Assembly: GCA_032717465.1 (NCBI GenBank)
Contig: CM064655.1
Location: 13,924,152 to 13,988,151 of the forward strand
Length of the DNA: 64,000 nucleotides
Source: Coenobita brevimanus
Taxonomy: Eukaryota; Arthropoda; Malacostraca; Decapoda; Coenobitidae
Reading direction: 5' to 3'
This document shows positions 11,932 to 23,544 of the stretch, piece by piece. How positions within the stretch are numbered: position 1 is the first letter of the stretch; each line of letters starts with the position of its first letter. A program made the position numbers and the translations under genes. The notes under the pieces were generated by a model, which saw only the letters and a program-made list of their open reading frames with translations, had not been told where the DNA came from and ran no database searches.

Positions 11932-12189
11932 TTTTTATTTTAAAGAATTAGTCTCTTTTATTTTTTTTTATTCTTCCCATCCCACTGTAATTAGAAATTA
12001 CAGTAGCATAATGATATGTATGTCTATTTTGTTGTCTTAAAATGGAATTGTGAATATTGTATACATACCATATATATATATATGTACAGTATATATATGT
12101 ATATAGTTAAATCTGTGTTTTGGTAATTCCTTAACTATATAGGTATACGGTAGTAATTAACTACTTATTTTATCGTCATTGAATCATCA
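11932..12189. other. Non-coding spacer
   Basis: AT-rich sequence with a short TA/GTA microsatellite at 12070-12106. No gene or recognisable element is seen. Confidence 0.4.
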
Positions 12190-14107
12190 TTTATAATGTT
12201 TATCATTTATAAAGGCACCAGCATGCTTGAATGTATTATTCTTGGTAATTTAATGGTGGTTCTCCAAGCTGTTCGATCACTGGCAGCCTCCTTATTTAGT
12301 CCCTTATCCCTCATCCCTGGTCTTCTTTGATCCGCCTCTCGTAACCCTACCCCCAACATTTACGCTTCTCACCAGCTGCACCCAGTTGTCATCCTCCATC
12401 CTCACATCATGCCCAAACCATCTGTCTGCACCTCATCACAACACCAGCACATTCCAGTCCCATCCTTCCTCTCAACTCTTCAATTAAAATCCTAGCCCCC
12501 CAGGGCCACATATTCAAGGATACATTATACGTCCATCAAATCACTGTCATTTCTGTATGTCTGGGTCTACAAATGTCCTCTTCATTTACTGCCAAGGTCT
12601 CATTACCATAAGCAATAATCTCCTAACACATGCTGCATACAAAGATCCCTCAAAATAGAGGGAGAGCCCTCTCAATGTTAGGAAAGGTAACAGCTCCCTG
12701 AACTTCCTCCACCCACTCCTTACCCTAGCCACAGAGCTAGTTCTGGTTCCACCTACAACACACAACGTCGCTCAAATAACAAAACTCCTCCACACACTCT
12801 AGACTCTCCTCCACACACACGAGACTTTCCAGCAAGATCAATCTTTTCATACCTTAATCTCGACATGCTTTTCCTGGCACACCACACATTAAATTAGCAT
12901 TATTTCGCAGTCTGCCTCTAAGACTGCTACATCTGTTATGCACCCACTTATCACAAACACTGCACAAGATGGAATTACTTCCCATACCCTTGAGGCAAAC
13001 TGTGCATGACCACACACTGTTTGCTTTGAGAGTACTGCCACCAGCCCTGGATATAATCACTTTTGTTTTATCAGCAGTAATTCTCAAACCCTTGTGCCAC
13101 ATTCTGTCCCTTCACTTCCTAAATCTTTCCTCTGCCTCCCTTTCATTCTCTGCAATCACACCTAGTCAATAGCATACAACATCTCCCATGGGAGTCCATT
13201 TCTGAAGTCACACAAGAGAGCTTCAAGCACCACGACAAACAATGAAGGGCTCAAGACTGACCTCTGATGCACACCAACATTCATAGAGAGCTTGTCACTC
13301 AAATCTCCATTCACTCTCACCTGGGTGCAGACATCCACATACATAACCATGACCACTCTAGCCACTACTTGATTTCAGCATTCTCATTGCCTGCCTCACT
13401 GCCTCCTTAGGGACTCTGTCAACAGCTTTCTTCAAATAAACAAAAACAAAGTTTAGCTCCCTTTTCTTCTGTATTTTTTCCTGATGCTGTTGGAAATGAA
13501 TATGGCATCAGTGGTCCCTTTGCCTTCCATAAACCCAAACTGCAACTTATTAATATTCACTCTTTCCCTTAGCATACCTTCTAGGACTCTCCATTACCTT
13601 CATGATCTGGTCCAAAAGTTTTATGCCTCTATAATATCCTCTTTCCTGGCCATCACCCTTATAGACATTTACAGTCACACTCTTCAGCCAGCCATCTGGG
13701 ACAGCACACTCTTACATAATCGTATTTATCAAATCAGTAACTAGATCCACTCCTATATCTCTTGAGGCCTTCAGCATTTCAGCAGTCAACACAGACATAC
13801 TCTCTGCCTTCTCAACTGCATCATACCCATTGTCCTGCCACAGTAGCAACATCAATCAAAGACCAGGGGCCAAACACTGGATGTGCCAACTCCAAACCTT
13901 CCCTGTTCCAGTCAAACTCCTCATTCAGCAACCAGTTATAATGCCTTCTCCAGGTGTCTTTAATATCCTCACTGTCGACCACTACCTTTCCTTCACCATT
14001 CATCATGCCTTGCTCTCTTATGGTATCCCTGATGTCCCTCTTCATCTGATATGCCACCATAAATTAATACTGTATTCTTCTTTTCAGCACAATTTAGGTT
14101 ATCCAGT
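12190..14107 (-). mobile_element. Decayed LINE (LINE-A), reverse transcriptase and C-terminal part
   Basis: Minus-strand fragments line up in the order expected of an APE-type non-LTR retrotransposon. 13821-14060 encodes a pre-RT segment (DIKDTWRRHYNWLLNEE). 13162-13365 encodes the RT core, in which the catalytic YADD has become YAID. 12854-13102 encodes a downstream segment with a CSVCDKWVHNRCS zinc-finger-like motif. 12290-12430 encodes the arginine/glycine-rich tail. Frames shift repeatedly and stops interrupt it, so it is long dead. The 5' endonuclease half is missing. The Cys/His motif after the RT separates it from the other LINEs here; I cannot fix the clade. Confidence 0.75.
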
Positions 14108-14133
14108 AATATATATATATATATATATATACA
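14108..14133. repeat. (TA)n microsatellite
   Basis: TA run next to the left end of the Tigger element. Confidence 0.95.
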
Positions 14134-14212
14134 TACAGTAATCCCTCCAATATCCGACGTAATAGAGCCATAGGCAGGTCCGGATAGTGGTCCTGTCCGG
14201 ATATTGGGCCCC

Positions 14213-14612
14213 AGCTTATGGACTTGTACTTATGGACCCTAACTCAGAAAAACACCTATACAACTCCCTCTGGACATGCATAGCACCTATTTAAGACCCA
14301 AATCACAACAATAAGGGACATAAAAGACTGAAATAAATGCAAAAGAAGCATAAAATGAGGTTTTTGAGGTAGGTTCATACAATATTCAACATTCTGGGTA
14401 CTTACAAGTCCCTGGCTCCTGGACTGGTAGTTATGGACCCTAACCTAGCCTAACTCAGAAAAACGCCTTCCTACTGCACATGCATAGCACCTAAGACACA
14501 GCATATTCACACCAATAAGGGACATAAAGGAGTGAAATGAGGTGTTTGAGGTAAGTATAGTATGGAAAATACAGCAGAGTACAGTATGAAACATTCTGCC
14601 TACTTACAGCAA
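14213..14612. repeat. Direct duplication inside the Tigger 3' region
   Basis: Two blocks of about 195 bp share TTATGGACCCTAAC, CTCAGAAAAAC, CATGCATAGCACCTA, ACAATAAGGGACATAAA and ACATTCTG...TACTTAC in the same order. They lie downstream of the transposase stop, in the non-coding end of the element. Confidence 0.8.
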
Positions 14613-15132
14613 GTCCATGGCCATCTCGATGAATAATCGCCTCCTCTCGGACTCTGACAGTAAGAAGGATTTCCTGAAGCTCTTGCAGTACACTGTTCAT
14701 GAAGTCTTGCACTGAACTTAGTCATTTGCACTCAGAAATCCATTCTCTTCACAGTGCGCACTCATGTCTAACTTATGCTCCATTGTAACTTAATAAGTGT
14801 TGCACTCTCCACTTTAACTCTTTCCACTCTTATAACCATTTTCTAAAGCAAAAACACACGTCTATTTACGTTAAATTTAGTTCAAAAATTGTTTTTTCAC
14901 TCACAACTGTAAATCCTTAACACAATGCACAACACTGTAAATTCCCGTGTGGTCTAGTGGAGAAGTTCTTGGCGTCTATTCACTGTCAGAGTCCGAGAGT
15001 ATCACTGGCAGGTGACCTAGGGGTGCGTCACTGGGTCGTGGTGATGGCGTACCCACTGCAGACGACTCTGAAGACAGACGCAAACTCACATCAAGCGGTG
15101 ACTCCACCGTGGCTGATGTGCTGGGCTGTGGC

Positions 15133-17969
15133 TCAGAGCATTGAGGGCCTGTCTTGGGGAGGCAATGGAGTGGAGCCAGGGCTGGGCACAGCGGGGGTCA
15201 TGGGCCTGAAAAAACTGTCAATCGTTGATTGACGCAAGGAACAACGATTCTGACGATTTCTGATGCGCTGCCTGAAAGCACGCACTTCCTCCACAAGTCC
15301 CAAGGGCCCCATCTCCCTGTCGCAGTCCAGGTGTTCCAGGTAGTTGAGAACGAACTCTAGGTGTTTGTCACGAATCAAATTCGCGACATTTTCCTTTTGT
15401 GAGAAACCACGAACTATTAGTGGAAAACTCACTGTGTATCGTTCAGTTAACCGTTTCTCTCTCCATTTCGGTGGTATGCTTTTTTCAAAAAATTCGTCAC
15501 TGTTTCAAAAGTGACCGTTCTAACGCACATCATTAAGTGCTCTACTGAGCGATATTATTGCTTCTATATTGTTCGCCCCTGCTTGCCTCAACCGTTGGCC
15601 ACGTCTTCTTCCGGCTGGCCTGGGCATCCTACCCCATACATCGTATTTGAATCAGTCTTTTGTCTGTCGCGACGGAGTGTGGTTCTGTGCTCCAGTAGTG
15701 AGAGTGAGAGAGGTCTTCTAGCACCCAGACTCCACTAGACTACAGTTCTCCAGGCTCCCACCCTTCCTTGGTGATACGCTACATTGACCAGTATTTTCTT
15801 TTCGTTTTCCTAGACTTAAGAGTTTAGTTAAGTGTGCTGTTCCCTCACATGCTGGCCGGCTGTGCCGCATGTTGTTTTCCTAGGCATAAGAATTTAGCTT
15901 TTGAGTGAGTGAGTGAGTGCGATCTCTTTATTTTGAATTCACTTTGAGATGTAACGTTGAATTTGTTCCTTTGTAATGAATAAATTTAACAGTTCTTTTT
16001 CTTTGAGCTTAATGTAATGTAAACTCGTGTTTCATTTCTCCATAATTAAGCTTATTTCCCTTATACCTCCTAGCTTGCATAAACGCTTTGCTATTCATAA
16101 CTGGTACTTAGGCCAGTCTTGTTGTATTAAGCTTAAAATCCGTTGTGCCTTCTAGGAGTTAACGCATCAGCAAGAACCTGATATCATTGATAGTATTACA
16201 GTAGTTATTTATTGTCAGGGGTGAAGTCACTTTCTCCAGAGGCTAACAGTACTAATAAACAGCAATTGTGAGTAATTAGTCTCTGCTGTGTACTGTTGAG
16301 AAAGTTTGTAAATTCTCGTTCTGGGAGAGTCAGCGAAGCGGGCCGGCATAAAGTAATCATTGCTTGATTTAGCAAGACAATTCATTGTCCCTGCTCTTCA
16401 GTATTATTGAGAATTATCCCTTAATATTGCATTTAAATTAAAAACCCCGTGACAGTGTTCCCGGAGTGTGCTTAGCTTGGGGATGGCTGGAGTTGTGTCG
16501 TGCTGAGAGGAGTCCGCATCATCGTCGCTGTCCTCGTCGGAATCTTCAAGGTGGGTACTGACACCTGCAACTGAAGATGCGATCTCGATATCAGACAAGG
16601 TCTGATACCAAGGATCGCCCTCATCGTCATCCAACCACTCACGCACATCATCCACATCAACATCGTCGCCATGCATACGTAGACGTGCATGGAAGTCATC
16701 CACGTCAAAACCTAGGAAATCGTACTCCACATCCGTTCCGAGAAGCAGACGAGACCAACCATTTTCTAGAGTCTTCACAGGGATTTCCTTCCATGCACTG
16801 GCCCAGTTGTAGATTGCAGACTTGATGTTGTAGCGGCGAAGGTTTTCCAAAGTCCGCTGGCCTCGCGTGTCCCGTCCCTCCCTGTGCTCGTCCTCGTCCT
16901 CGAGAACAACCATCAACTCGTCCAGGAACTTCCTTCGGCACAGCCTCTTCGTTGTCACGATCACTCCTTGGTCCATTGGTTGGATGAGAGCAGTCGTATT
17001 AGGTGGCAGAAACATGCACCTAATCCGGCCATTCTCAGCCACCAAGTCCTTGTCGCATGGGTGGGCAGGTGCATTGTCGAGGAGAAGTAGGGCCTTTACC
17101 TGGTCGCGTAGGATTCCCAGTGTCTCCGTCTGGTAATGTATGACCTCCTTGATGAAATGGCAGTGGAACCAGTCTTTGAAGATCTGGGCTGTAAACCATG
17201 CCTTCAAAGAATGGTACCAGACGACAGGAAGGACATCCATCACCCCACGAAGAGACCGAGGCCGCTTTGCACGGCCAACAATAACAGGCTTAAGCCAATG
17301 CATGCCGTTAGCATTGGCACAACACAAAGCAGATATCCGTTCATTGGAGAGCTTGCTGCCAGGTAAACGCTTCTCCGTCTCTTCGGCTAGAGTGTTCACT
17401 GGCAAAGAGCGATAGAATAAACCAGTTTCATCAGCGTTGTAGACTTGACCGAGAGTGAGGCCCTCCCTGTCGATCAAGCCCTTCACCTTGTGCTGAAACT
17501 CGTCAACTCCATCCTCGTTAGTGTCCAAAGCTTCGCCATGAGCTTTACGATTGGTAAGGCCATGCCGTAACTTAAACGCGAAGAGCCAACCCTTGGATGC
17601 CTTGAAGTCTAGGGCGTCGTGAAGCCTGGTGAACTTCTCAGCAGCTGCCTTCAGCTCCGTACCACGTACCTTCACACCAGCAGCACATTGCTGTCGATGC
17701 CAAATCAACGTGGAGCGGTCGACTTCAGCAAACTTGGGAGTAAACATCATCTTCCTCTCCACGTTGCGTTTGCTTCTCGACGAGAAGTCAGCCATGTACT
17801 GCATGAGTTTGTCTCAGGATCCCTTAATATCAAACAAGGTAGATCGGGCCAGGTTGAACTCGCGGAGGATGCTGGAAGAAGACCACCCTGCATCTACTTT
17901 CTCCAATATCCCCCGTTTCTTCTCCAGAGTCAACACCACTCTCTTTCTTTTCTCAGGCAGCGGGGCCAT
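15133..17969 (-). pseudogene. Tigger/Jerky-type transposase, disrupted
   Basis: Reading from the ATG at 17967-17969 on the minus strand, an N-terminal helix-turn-helix of CENP-B type (basic EKRKRVVLTLEKK start) comes first. An in-frame TGA at 17814-17816 breaks it. The CENP-B C-like and DDE domains follow in a 466-codon frame (16404-17804) with the catalytic acidic residues in NADETG, LLLDNAPAHP and QPMDQG. After the insertion the C-terminal part resumes and ends at 15133 with the typical Tigger tail motif IDSFFRP. A TGA also lies just past the insertion junction. Family function: cut-and-paste transposition at TA. This copy cannot make an intact protein. Confidence 0.93.
15511..16453. mobile_element. 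933-bp insertion with 5-bp target duplication (solo-LTR-like)
   Basis: GTGAC occurs at 15511-15515 and again at 16449-16453, exactly where the transposase frame stops and resumes. Removing one copy plus 15516-16448 keeps the frame. The insert has no long frame and contains an AATAAA (about 15979) in the plus direction. Size and 5-bp duplication fit a solo LTR, but the ends are not a clean TG...CA, so the class is open. Confidence 0.7.
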
Positions 17970-18344
17970 CATCACACACGAAGGAGAGGCACGAGAGCAG
18001 CAGGAGTGCCTGCAGCAGGTAAGGCACCATCACAAAAGCGAGCACGTGGGCAGCCATGACGACGAGCGTGCACAGGCGATGAGAGACGGGGGAAAAGTGG
18101 GGAGGATGCAGGGGCTCTCAAGTGGACATCGGAGGAATGACGCGCCACAAGAAAGCTGTCCCGCGCCCCACGCACCAAGTTCAAATTACGGGTGGGAAAA
18201 AATCTTGTTTTTTTTTTTATTTTTTTTTTGCGGTTTTCAGACCATTTTGGGAATATTGGATCCCGGGACGATTATGTCCGGTTAGTGGGGATGTTTGGAT
18301 ATAGGGCGTTCGGATATTAGAGGGATTACTATATAGTATATATC

Positions 18345-20182
18345 ATTCATCATTGTCATCGTCGTACGGACCTTTCCTGCCCTAGGGCAGGGTGAGGAGT
18401 AGCAATGTCCAGACCGCCCAAGTTTGCCCAATCCAATGGGCCACGCTTCTTCCATTCATTCATCATTCAAGCCCCCGGAATCCTGGCTCTATCTGATATG
18501 CCAAAAACATTCACCACATTCTGTAGCGTCACATAAACATATCCGATAGAGTCAATCTGGATGCTGTCACATTAAAAAGGGGTGCCCAAGCCCTGATCAT
18601 GCACTTCTCCTCACAACATTCATCCAGCTAGCTCGATCTCGTGTCAGTCCCATAGCCTCACTGACTTCCATACCTCACTCCCTCACACACTCATCCACCA
18701 TATCTCTCCATCTTCTCCCTGGCCTACCTCGCCTCCTCCCTCCTTCAGATTCACTCTGATATATCTTTTTCACCACTCTGTTGTTATCCATTCTCTCCTC
18801 TTTACCATACCATATCAGTACATTCTCTTCGATTCTGGTGTCCACAGACTTCCTCATTCTACATCTTTCACAAATCACATTATTTTATTTCTTATCCTTT
18901 CTCTGTATTCCACATACATTCCTTAGCAGTCCCATCTCCACTGCCCTCACCCTTAACTTTTCATTTTCATGCCACACCATAGTCTCACATCCATATGTTA
19001 AAATTGGCACTAACACTCCTTCATGTAAGCCTCGTACAGCTCCAGCAATCAGGCCTCTGTTTCATATGGAGGCCTTCATAGCACCAGCTACTTTCCTACC
19101 TTGTGTCACTCTGCTTTCCACTTCTTTTGCACATTTTCCTCTCTTTTCCATCACTGTACCCAGCTATTTGGACTCTCACCAATTCCATTCCCTCTCCATT
19201 CACTGTAACATCATACTTGGAGTCACCTCTCTCAGTAAAAATCACTTTACTGTTTTTACATTTACTCTCAAGGCACGACGCTTACAGACATCAGCAGAAC
19301 TCTCCACTAGTCTACCAAGTTCATGTCTGGTTTTTGCAAGTAGTACTACATCATCAGCATACAACAATTTAGAAATATTCCATCCATAACCATTCAGTAC
19401 CAACGCCATCCCTCTCTCATTACCCCATCCATATATATATTGAACAACCATGGGGACATCACACAATCTTGTTGCATGCCCACATCAGTCATGAACCATT
19501 CACACAGATGCCCATTTACCCTTACACTTGCTTCACTACCATCACAAAAATTCTTGACAGCACCTAGCAACTTACCATCTACACCATACATGCGCAAAGC
19601 CTTCCACAATCCTTCTGTCTACTTTGCCATTTGCTTTTTCCAGGTCCATTAATGCCATAAACACCTTATAGCCCTTCTCACAAGCCTTCTTCACAATCTG
19701 TCGTACTACAAATATTTGATCCACACATCCTCAGCCACTCTTAAAGTCATCCGGTTCATCACTTACTAGGACTTCTGATATTTCTCTCACTTTCTATATA
19801 ATAATTCTTCCATGTATCTTCCCTACCTTACTCAGTAAACTTATGCCATGATAATTCTTGTACTCACTTCGCCCACCTTTATTTTTGTACAGGGGTACAA
19901 TCACAGCCTTTTTCCTCTTTATTGGCACAGTTTCACTCATCCATGCCTTGTTGCATATCTCCAACAAGCACTTCATTCCGCTCACTCCACTATACTTGCT
20001 GGTAATCATCTCTGCATACACCTCATCAGCCTCAGCTGCTTTCCCATTTTTCAACCGCTTCACAGCATGCTTCCCCAGTGCGCGCGTCACATTTCCTACC
20101 ACTGCATTCCTTCTCTGCACACCCCCAAAACCAATCATGTCAACAGGGGCTCTGCTCTCTCTATTCCCATTCATCAGGCTTT

Positions 20183-20185
<3 letters not shown>
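18345..20185 (-). mobile_element. RTE-like LINE, family B, copy 1 (5'-truncated, decayed)
   Basis: Minus-strand pieces run in order. 19794-20327 encodes the pre-RT and first RT motifs (AVIVPLYKNKG, ISLLSKVGK). 19394-19609 encodes LLGAVKNF and CVMSPWLFNIYMDG. 19242-19466 encodes the catalytic LLYADDVVLLA motif. 18675-18878 encodes the C-terminal GRPGRRWRDMVDECVRE tail. Frames shift between pieces and the endonuclease is absent. Non-coding 3' sequence runs to about 18345 and is shared with the copy at 35545-37541. Confidence 0.85.

Positions 20186-20227
<42 letters not shown>
20186..20227. repeat. (TA)n microsatellite
   Basis: Uninterrupted TA run between the 5' side of LINE-B copy 1 and the start of a Tigger fragment. 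Confidence 0.97.
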
Positions 20228-20230
<3 letters not shown>

Positions 20231-21005
20231 CGGTATCCAGACAAACGGAATACTCAGAAAAACGGGAAAATTCAAGGGCTGGTAAAAACGTCAGTATAAC
20301 TGTGCGCCATTTTGAATGGACCGCCAAACCGTCGTTTTATCGTGTCACGTGAGGCTGGGTGAAGTCGGACTAAGCGAGGTGAAGGCATTTCTGGTTAATG
20401 TAAATCCCTAGTAAATCCTCTTAACCAGCCCTCCTCCTCCCTCTTTCCCCTACTTGAATTCAGTCATCCTCCACAATTTCCACAAATCGCCAGTCTGCTT
20501 TTTACCACCAGACAGTAAACAATCTCTCTTGCTGTTGTGTTGCTCTGATGGACGGTAATTTCAACATTCTAAAATGCCTAAAGAGCAAACTAAACGTAAG
20601 CGTGTCGTGCCTACCTTGAAACAGAAGATGGACATATGCAATAGACTTGAAAAAGGCAAACATTATAAAACACTGATGACCGAATATAATGTAGGAAATC
20701 CAACGATTTATATAAAGACCCAAGCATCCAAGCTCAATGAATTTTTCATGAAAAGCGAGACAAGTAAGTCCATTGAAAAAAGGCATACTCTTCATCGTTC
20801 AAGTGATTTTGCTTAGAAAGATCTAGGGGAGCACCTATTTCTGGTCCTCTTATCGAAGAAAAAGCAAGAGAGTTTCACAATAAAATGAATACAGAAGTCG
20901 AATGTGATTTCAGAATTGGATGGTTAAATCGTTTCAAAGACAGGCATGGAATTTGTAAGCCAGACATCTTGGGACAGCAAATCAGCAAACGCCGGTGTTT
21001 TTCTT
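20228..21005 (+). mobile_element. Truncated Tigger/Jerky-like transposon, 5' part
   Basis: It opens CTCCGGTATCCAGACAAACGG, as expected next to a Tigger end. At 20574 a frame starts MPKEQTKRKRVVPTLKQK, an N-terminal helix-turn-helix of CENP-B type. The frame is broken near 20816 and resumes in another phase at about 20830-21005 with the second DNA-binding domain (GPLIEEKAREFHNKM, WLNRFKDRHGI). The DDE domain and right end are missing. Confidence 0.8.
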
Positions 21006-23544
21006 CCTAACGGACCGACTCTAACTTGCGCCACATAAATTCATCTTAGAACGCATGTTCTTACCTAATACTTACCTAATTGTATCTTTACAGGAATGAG
21101 TCAAGCTCGTACTGTCCCGTGTCTTAAACCATATTTATCGTACATATCCTTAAATTTGTGAATTGTTTTGGCACACTATTTCATTCGGTAGTGCATTCCA
21201 TTGATCAATTGCTCTGTTTGGGAAACTGAATTTCCTTACGTCTTTATCACCTCTCTTCTTATGCAGTTTTTTGCAGTGTCCTCTTGCTGATGCTTCTCCA
21301 TATGTTAAAGTAATCATTTATGTCTATTTTCTCCTTCCCTGATATGCACTTATATAGCATTATCATGTCACCTCTTTTCCTTCGCTCCTGTAGTGTTGGT
21401 AGATTCAGTTTATTTAGTCTTTCTTCGTAGCTTAGGTCCCTTAAGCTTGGTATCCGTCTTGTAGCGGCCCTTTGAACTTTTTCAATCTTGTCTATGTGCT
21501 TTTTGAGATGAGGTCTTCAGACTACTGATGCATATTCCAGGGTTGGTCTAATGAATGATGCTATTATCCTTCTTAGCATGTCTTCATTTATGTATGTGAA
21601 TGCTATTCTCATATTTGCAAGCAGTGTATACATGTTCCGTACCTTCTCGCTGATGTGGTCAGCCGGAGATAGTCTGTTATTGATGATCACACCTAGGTCT
21701 TTCTCTCTTTCTGATGTGTATAGGGTTTTATTTCCTAACTTATAATCCCAATCAGGTCTTTTTCCACTTTTACCAAACTTGATTACATGACACTTGTCCA
21801 CATTGAATTCCATTTGCCATGTACTACTCCATTCATGAAGTTTATTTAATTCTTCTTGTAGCTCTTTACAAGAGTCTGTGTTAGTAATTCTCCTTTGTAT
21901 TTTTGCACCATCTGCAAACATATTCAGATAGCTCTCATTTCCAGTGTTACTGTTTATATCATTTATATACACTAAAAACATGATTGGTGCCAGCACTGAA
22001 CCCTGTGGTACTCCTCTAGTCACTTCTTTCCATGATGAGTAGTTTCCTCTTAGTACTGTTCTCATTTCTCTTTTTATGAGAAAGTCTTGCATCCAACAAA
22101 ACAGTTTGCCTCGAATTCCTCCTTGATGGTACAGTTTCCATAAAAGTTTTTGGTGTGGTACTGTGTCAAAAGCTTTCTTGAAATCTAAATAGATACTGTC
22201 CACCCATCCTTCCCTTTCCTGTATTGTGTTTGTTACTCTGTCATAGTAGCTCAACAGATTAGTAACACATGATTTTCCTTTTCTGAAACCAAATTGTCTT
22301 TCTGTTATCATACTGTGTTCTTCTAGATGATTTACCCAAGCTTTTCTTATAAGCTTTTCTAATACCTTGCTTACAACACTGGCCAGTGATACTGGTCGGT
22401 AGTTGAGTGGATTTTGTCATATTTCCTTTCTTGAATCAGGGGACAATATTTGCTTTTTTCCAAATATCAGGAAGTTTGCCTTGACTCAAGGATTTCTTGA
22501 AAATTAAAAATAATGGTTTACTTAACTCCTTTGCACATTCTCGTAGTACCCAACATGAAATTTCATCAGGACCACTTGCTTTTCCTCTGTCTAATCTACT
22601 TAACTCCTCCTGTATTACTTTTTCTGCTATTTGTATATCTGGTAGTATGTGTGGACATGCATTTTCCACATAGTCCCTCTCAAAATTTTTTTCTTCTGTA
22701 AAAACTAATTGGAAATTCTTATTTAGTGCTTCACAAATATCCTTCTCTTGTGTATAAGTGATTCCCTCGTCCGTAATTAATTGTATTATATCTTTTACTT
22801 TGGTTTTGCTTCTGATATAGCTGTAAACAGCTTTGGTTGATCATTACTTTCATTTATTATATTCTCCTCAAACTGTTTTTAGGCTTCCCTCCTTATTCTT
22901 GTATAATCGTTTCTTGCCTGTGTGTAATTATTATACGACCTTTCACTACTATATCTTCTGTATCTATTCCACAACAAATCTCTTCTTTCTTTTGATTTTT
23001 TACATTCTGTATTGAACCATTTCTGTATTTTCTTATCTGCTTCTTTGTGCTGTGGGATGTACTTCTGGACTCCTATTTCATATAATTCACAGAATTTTTT
23101 ATATACAGCATTTAAATCTTGTCCTCTAAGCTCATTTTCCCAATCAACTTCTAAGAAATACTTCTTTAGGTCTTGATAATTTCCCTTTTTATAGTTTAGG
23201 CTCTTTTTGTAACTGTCATTGCTGCTTACTATGTCATATGCTATCCTGAAGTTATAATTTAGTACTGCATGATCGCTTTTGCCGAGTGGAGGGTGATATA
23301 TTAAACTGTCAGTATCATTTTCTTGCCTAGTAAATATTAGATCTAGCACTGAAGGTACATCAAGTCCTCTTTTTCTGGTGGTTTCCCTCACATGTTGCGT
23401 TAGGAAGAACTCTTGTACGAGATCCAGGAGCTTTTGGTCCCAACAGCTTTCTTGGCTAATTATATCTAGAGTATTCCAATTTATATTTGTATTGAAATCC
23501 CCAGTTAGTATAATTCTTTCTGATTTCTCTTCCATTTTATGTAG

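Larger units (their letters stand above)
14136..18331 (-). mobile_element. Tigger/pogo DNA transposon, complete ends, inactive
   Basis: The left end starts CAGTAATCCCTCCAATATCC and the right end, read in reverse, is TAGTAATCCCTCTAATATCC, so about 20 bp of terminal inverted repeat is visible. Both ends are flanked by TA (14134-14135 and 18332-18333), the expected target duplication. The 4,196-bp body holds a minus-strand DDE transposase, broken by a stop and by a 933-bp insertion, and a roughly 200-bp direct duplication near the left end. Confidence 0.92.

Noticed and set aside
17619..18285. Plus-strand frames of 146 and 218 codons near the Tigger right end
   Set aside because: They are antisense to the transposase N-terminus (helix-turn-helix on the minus strand), which explains the openness.
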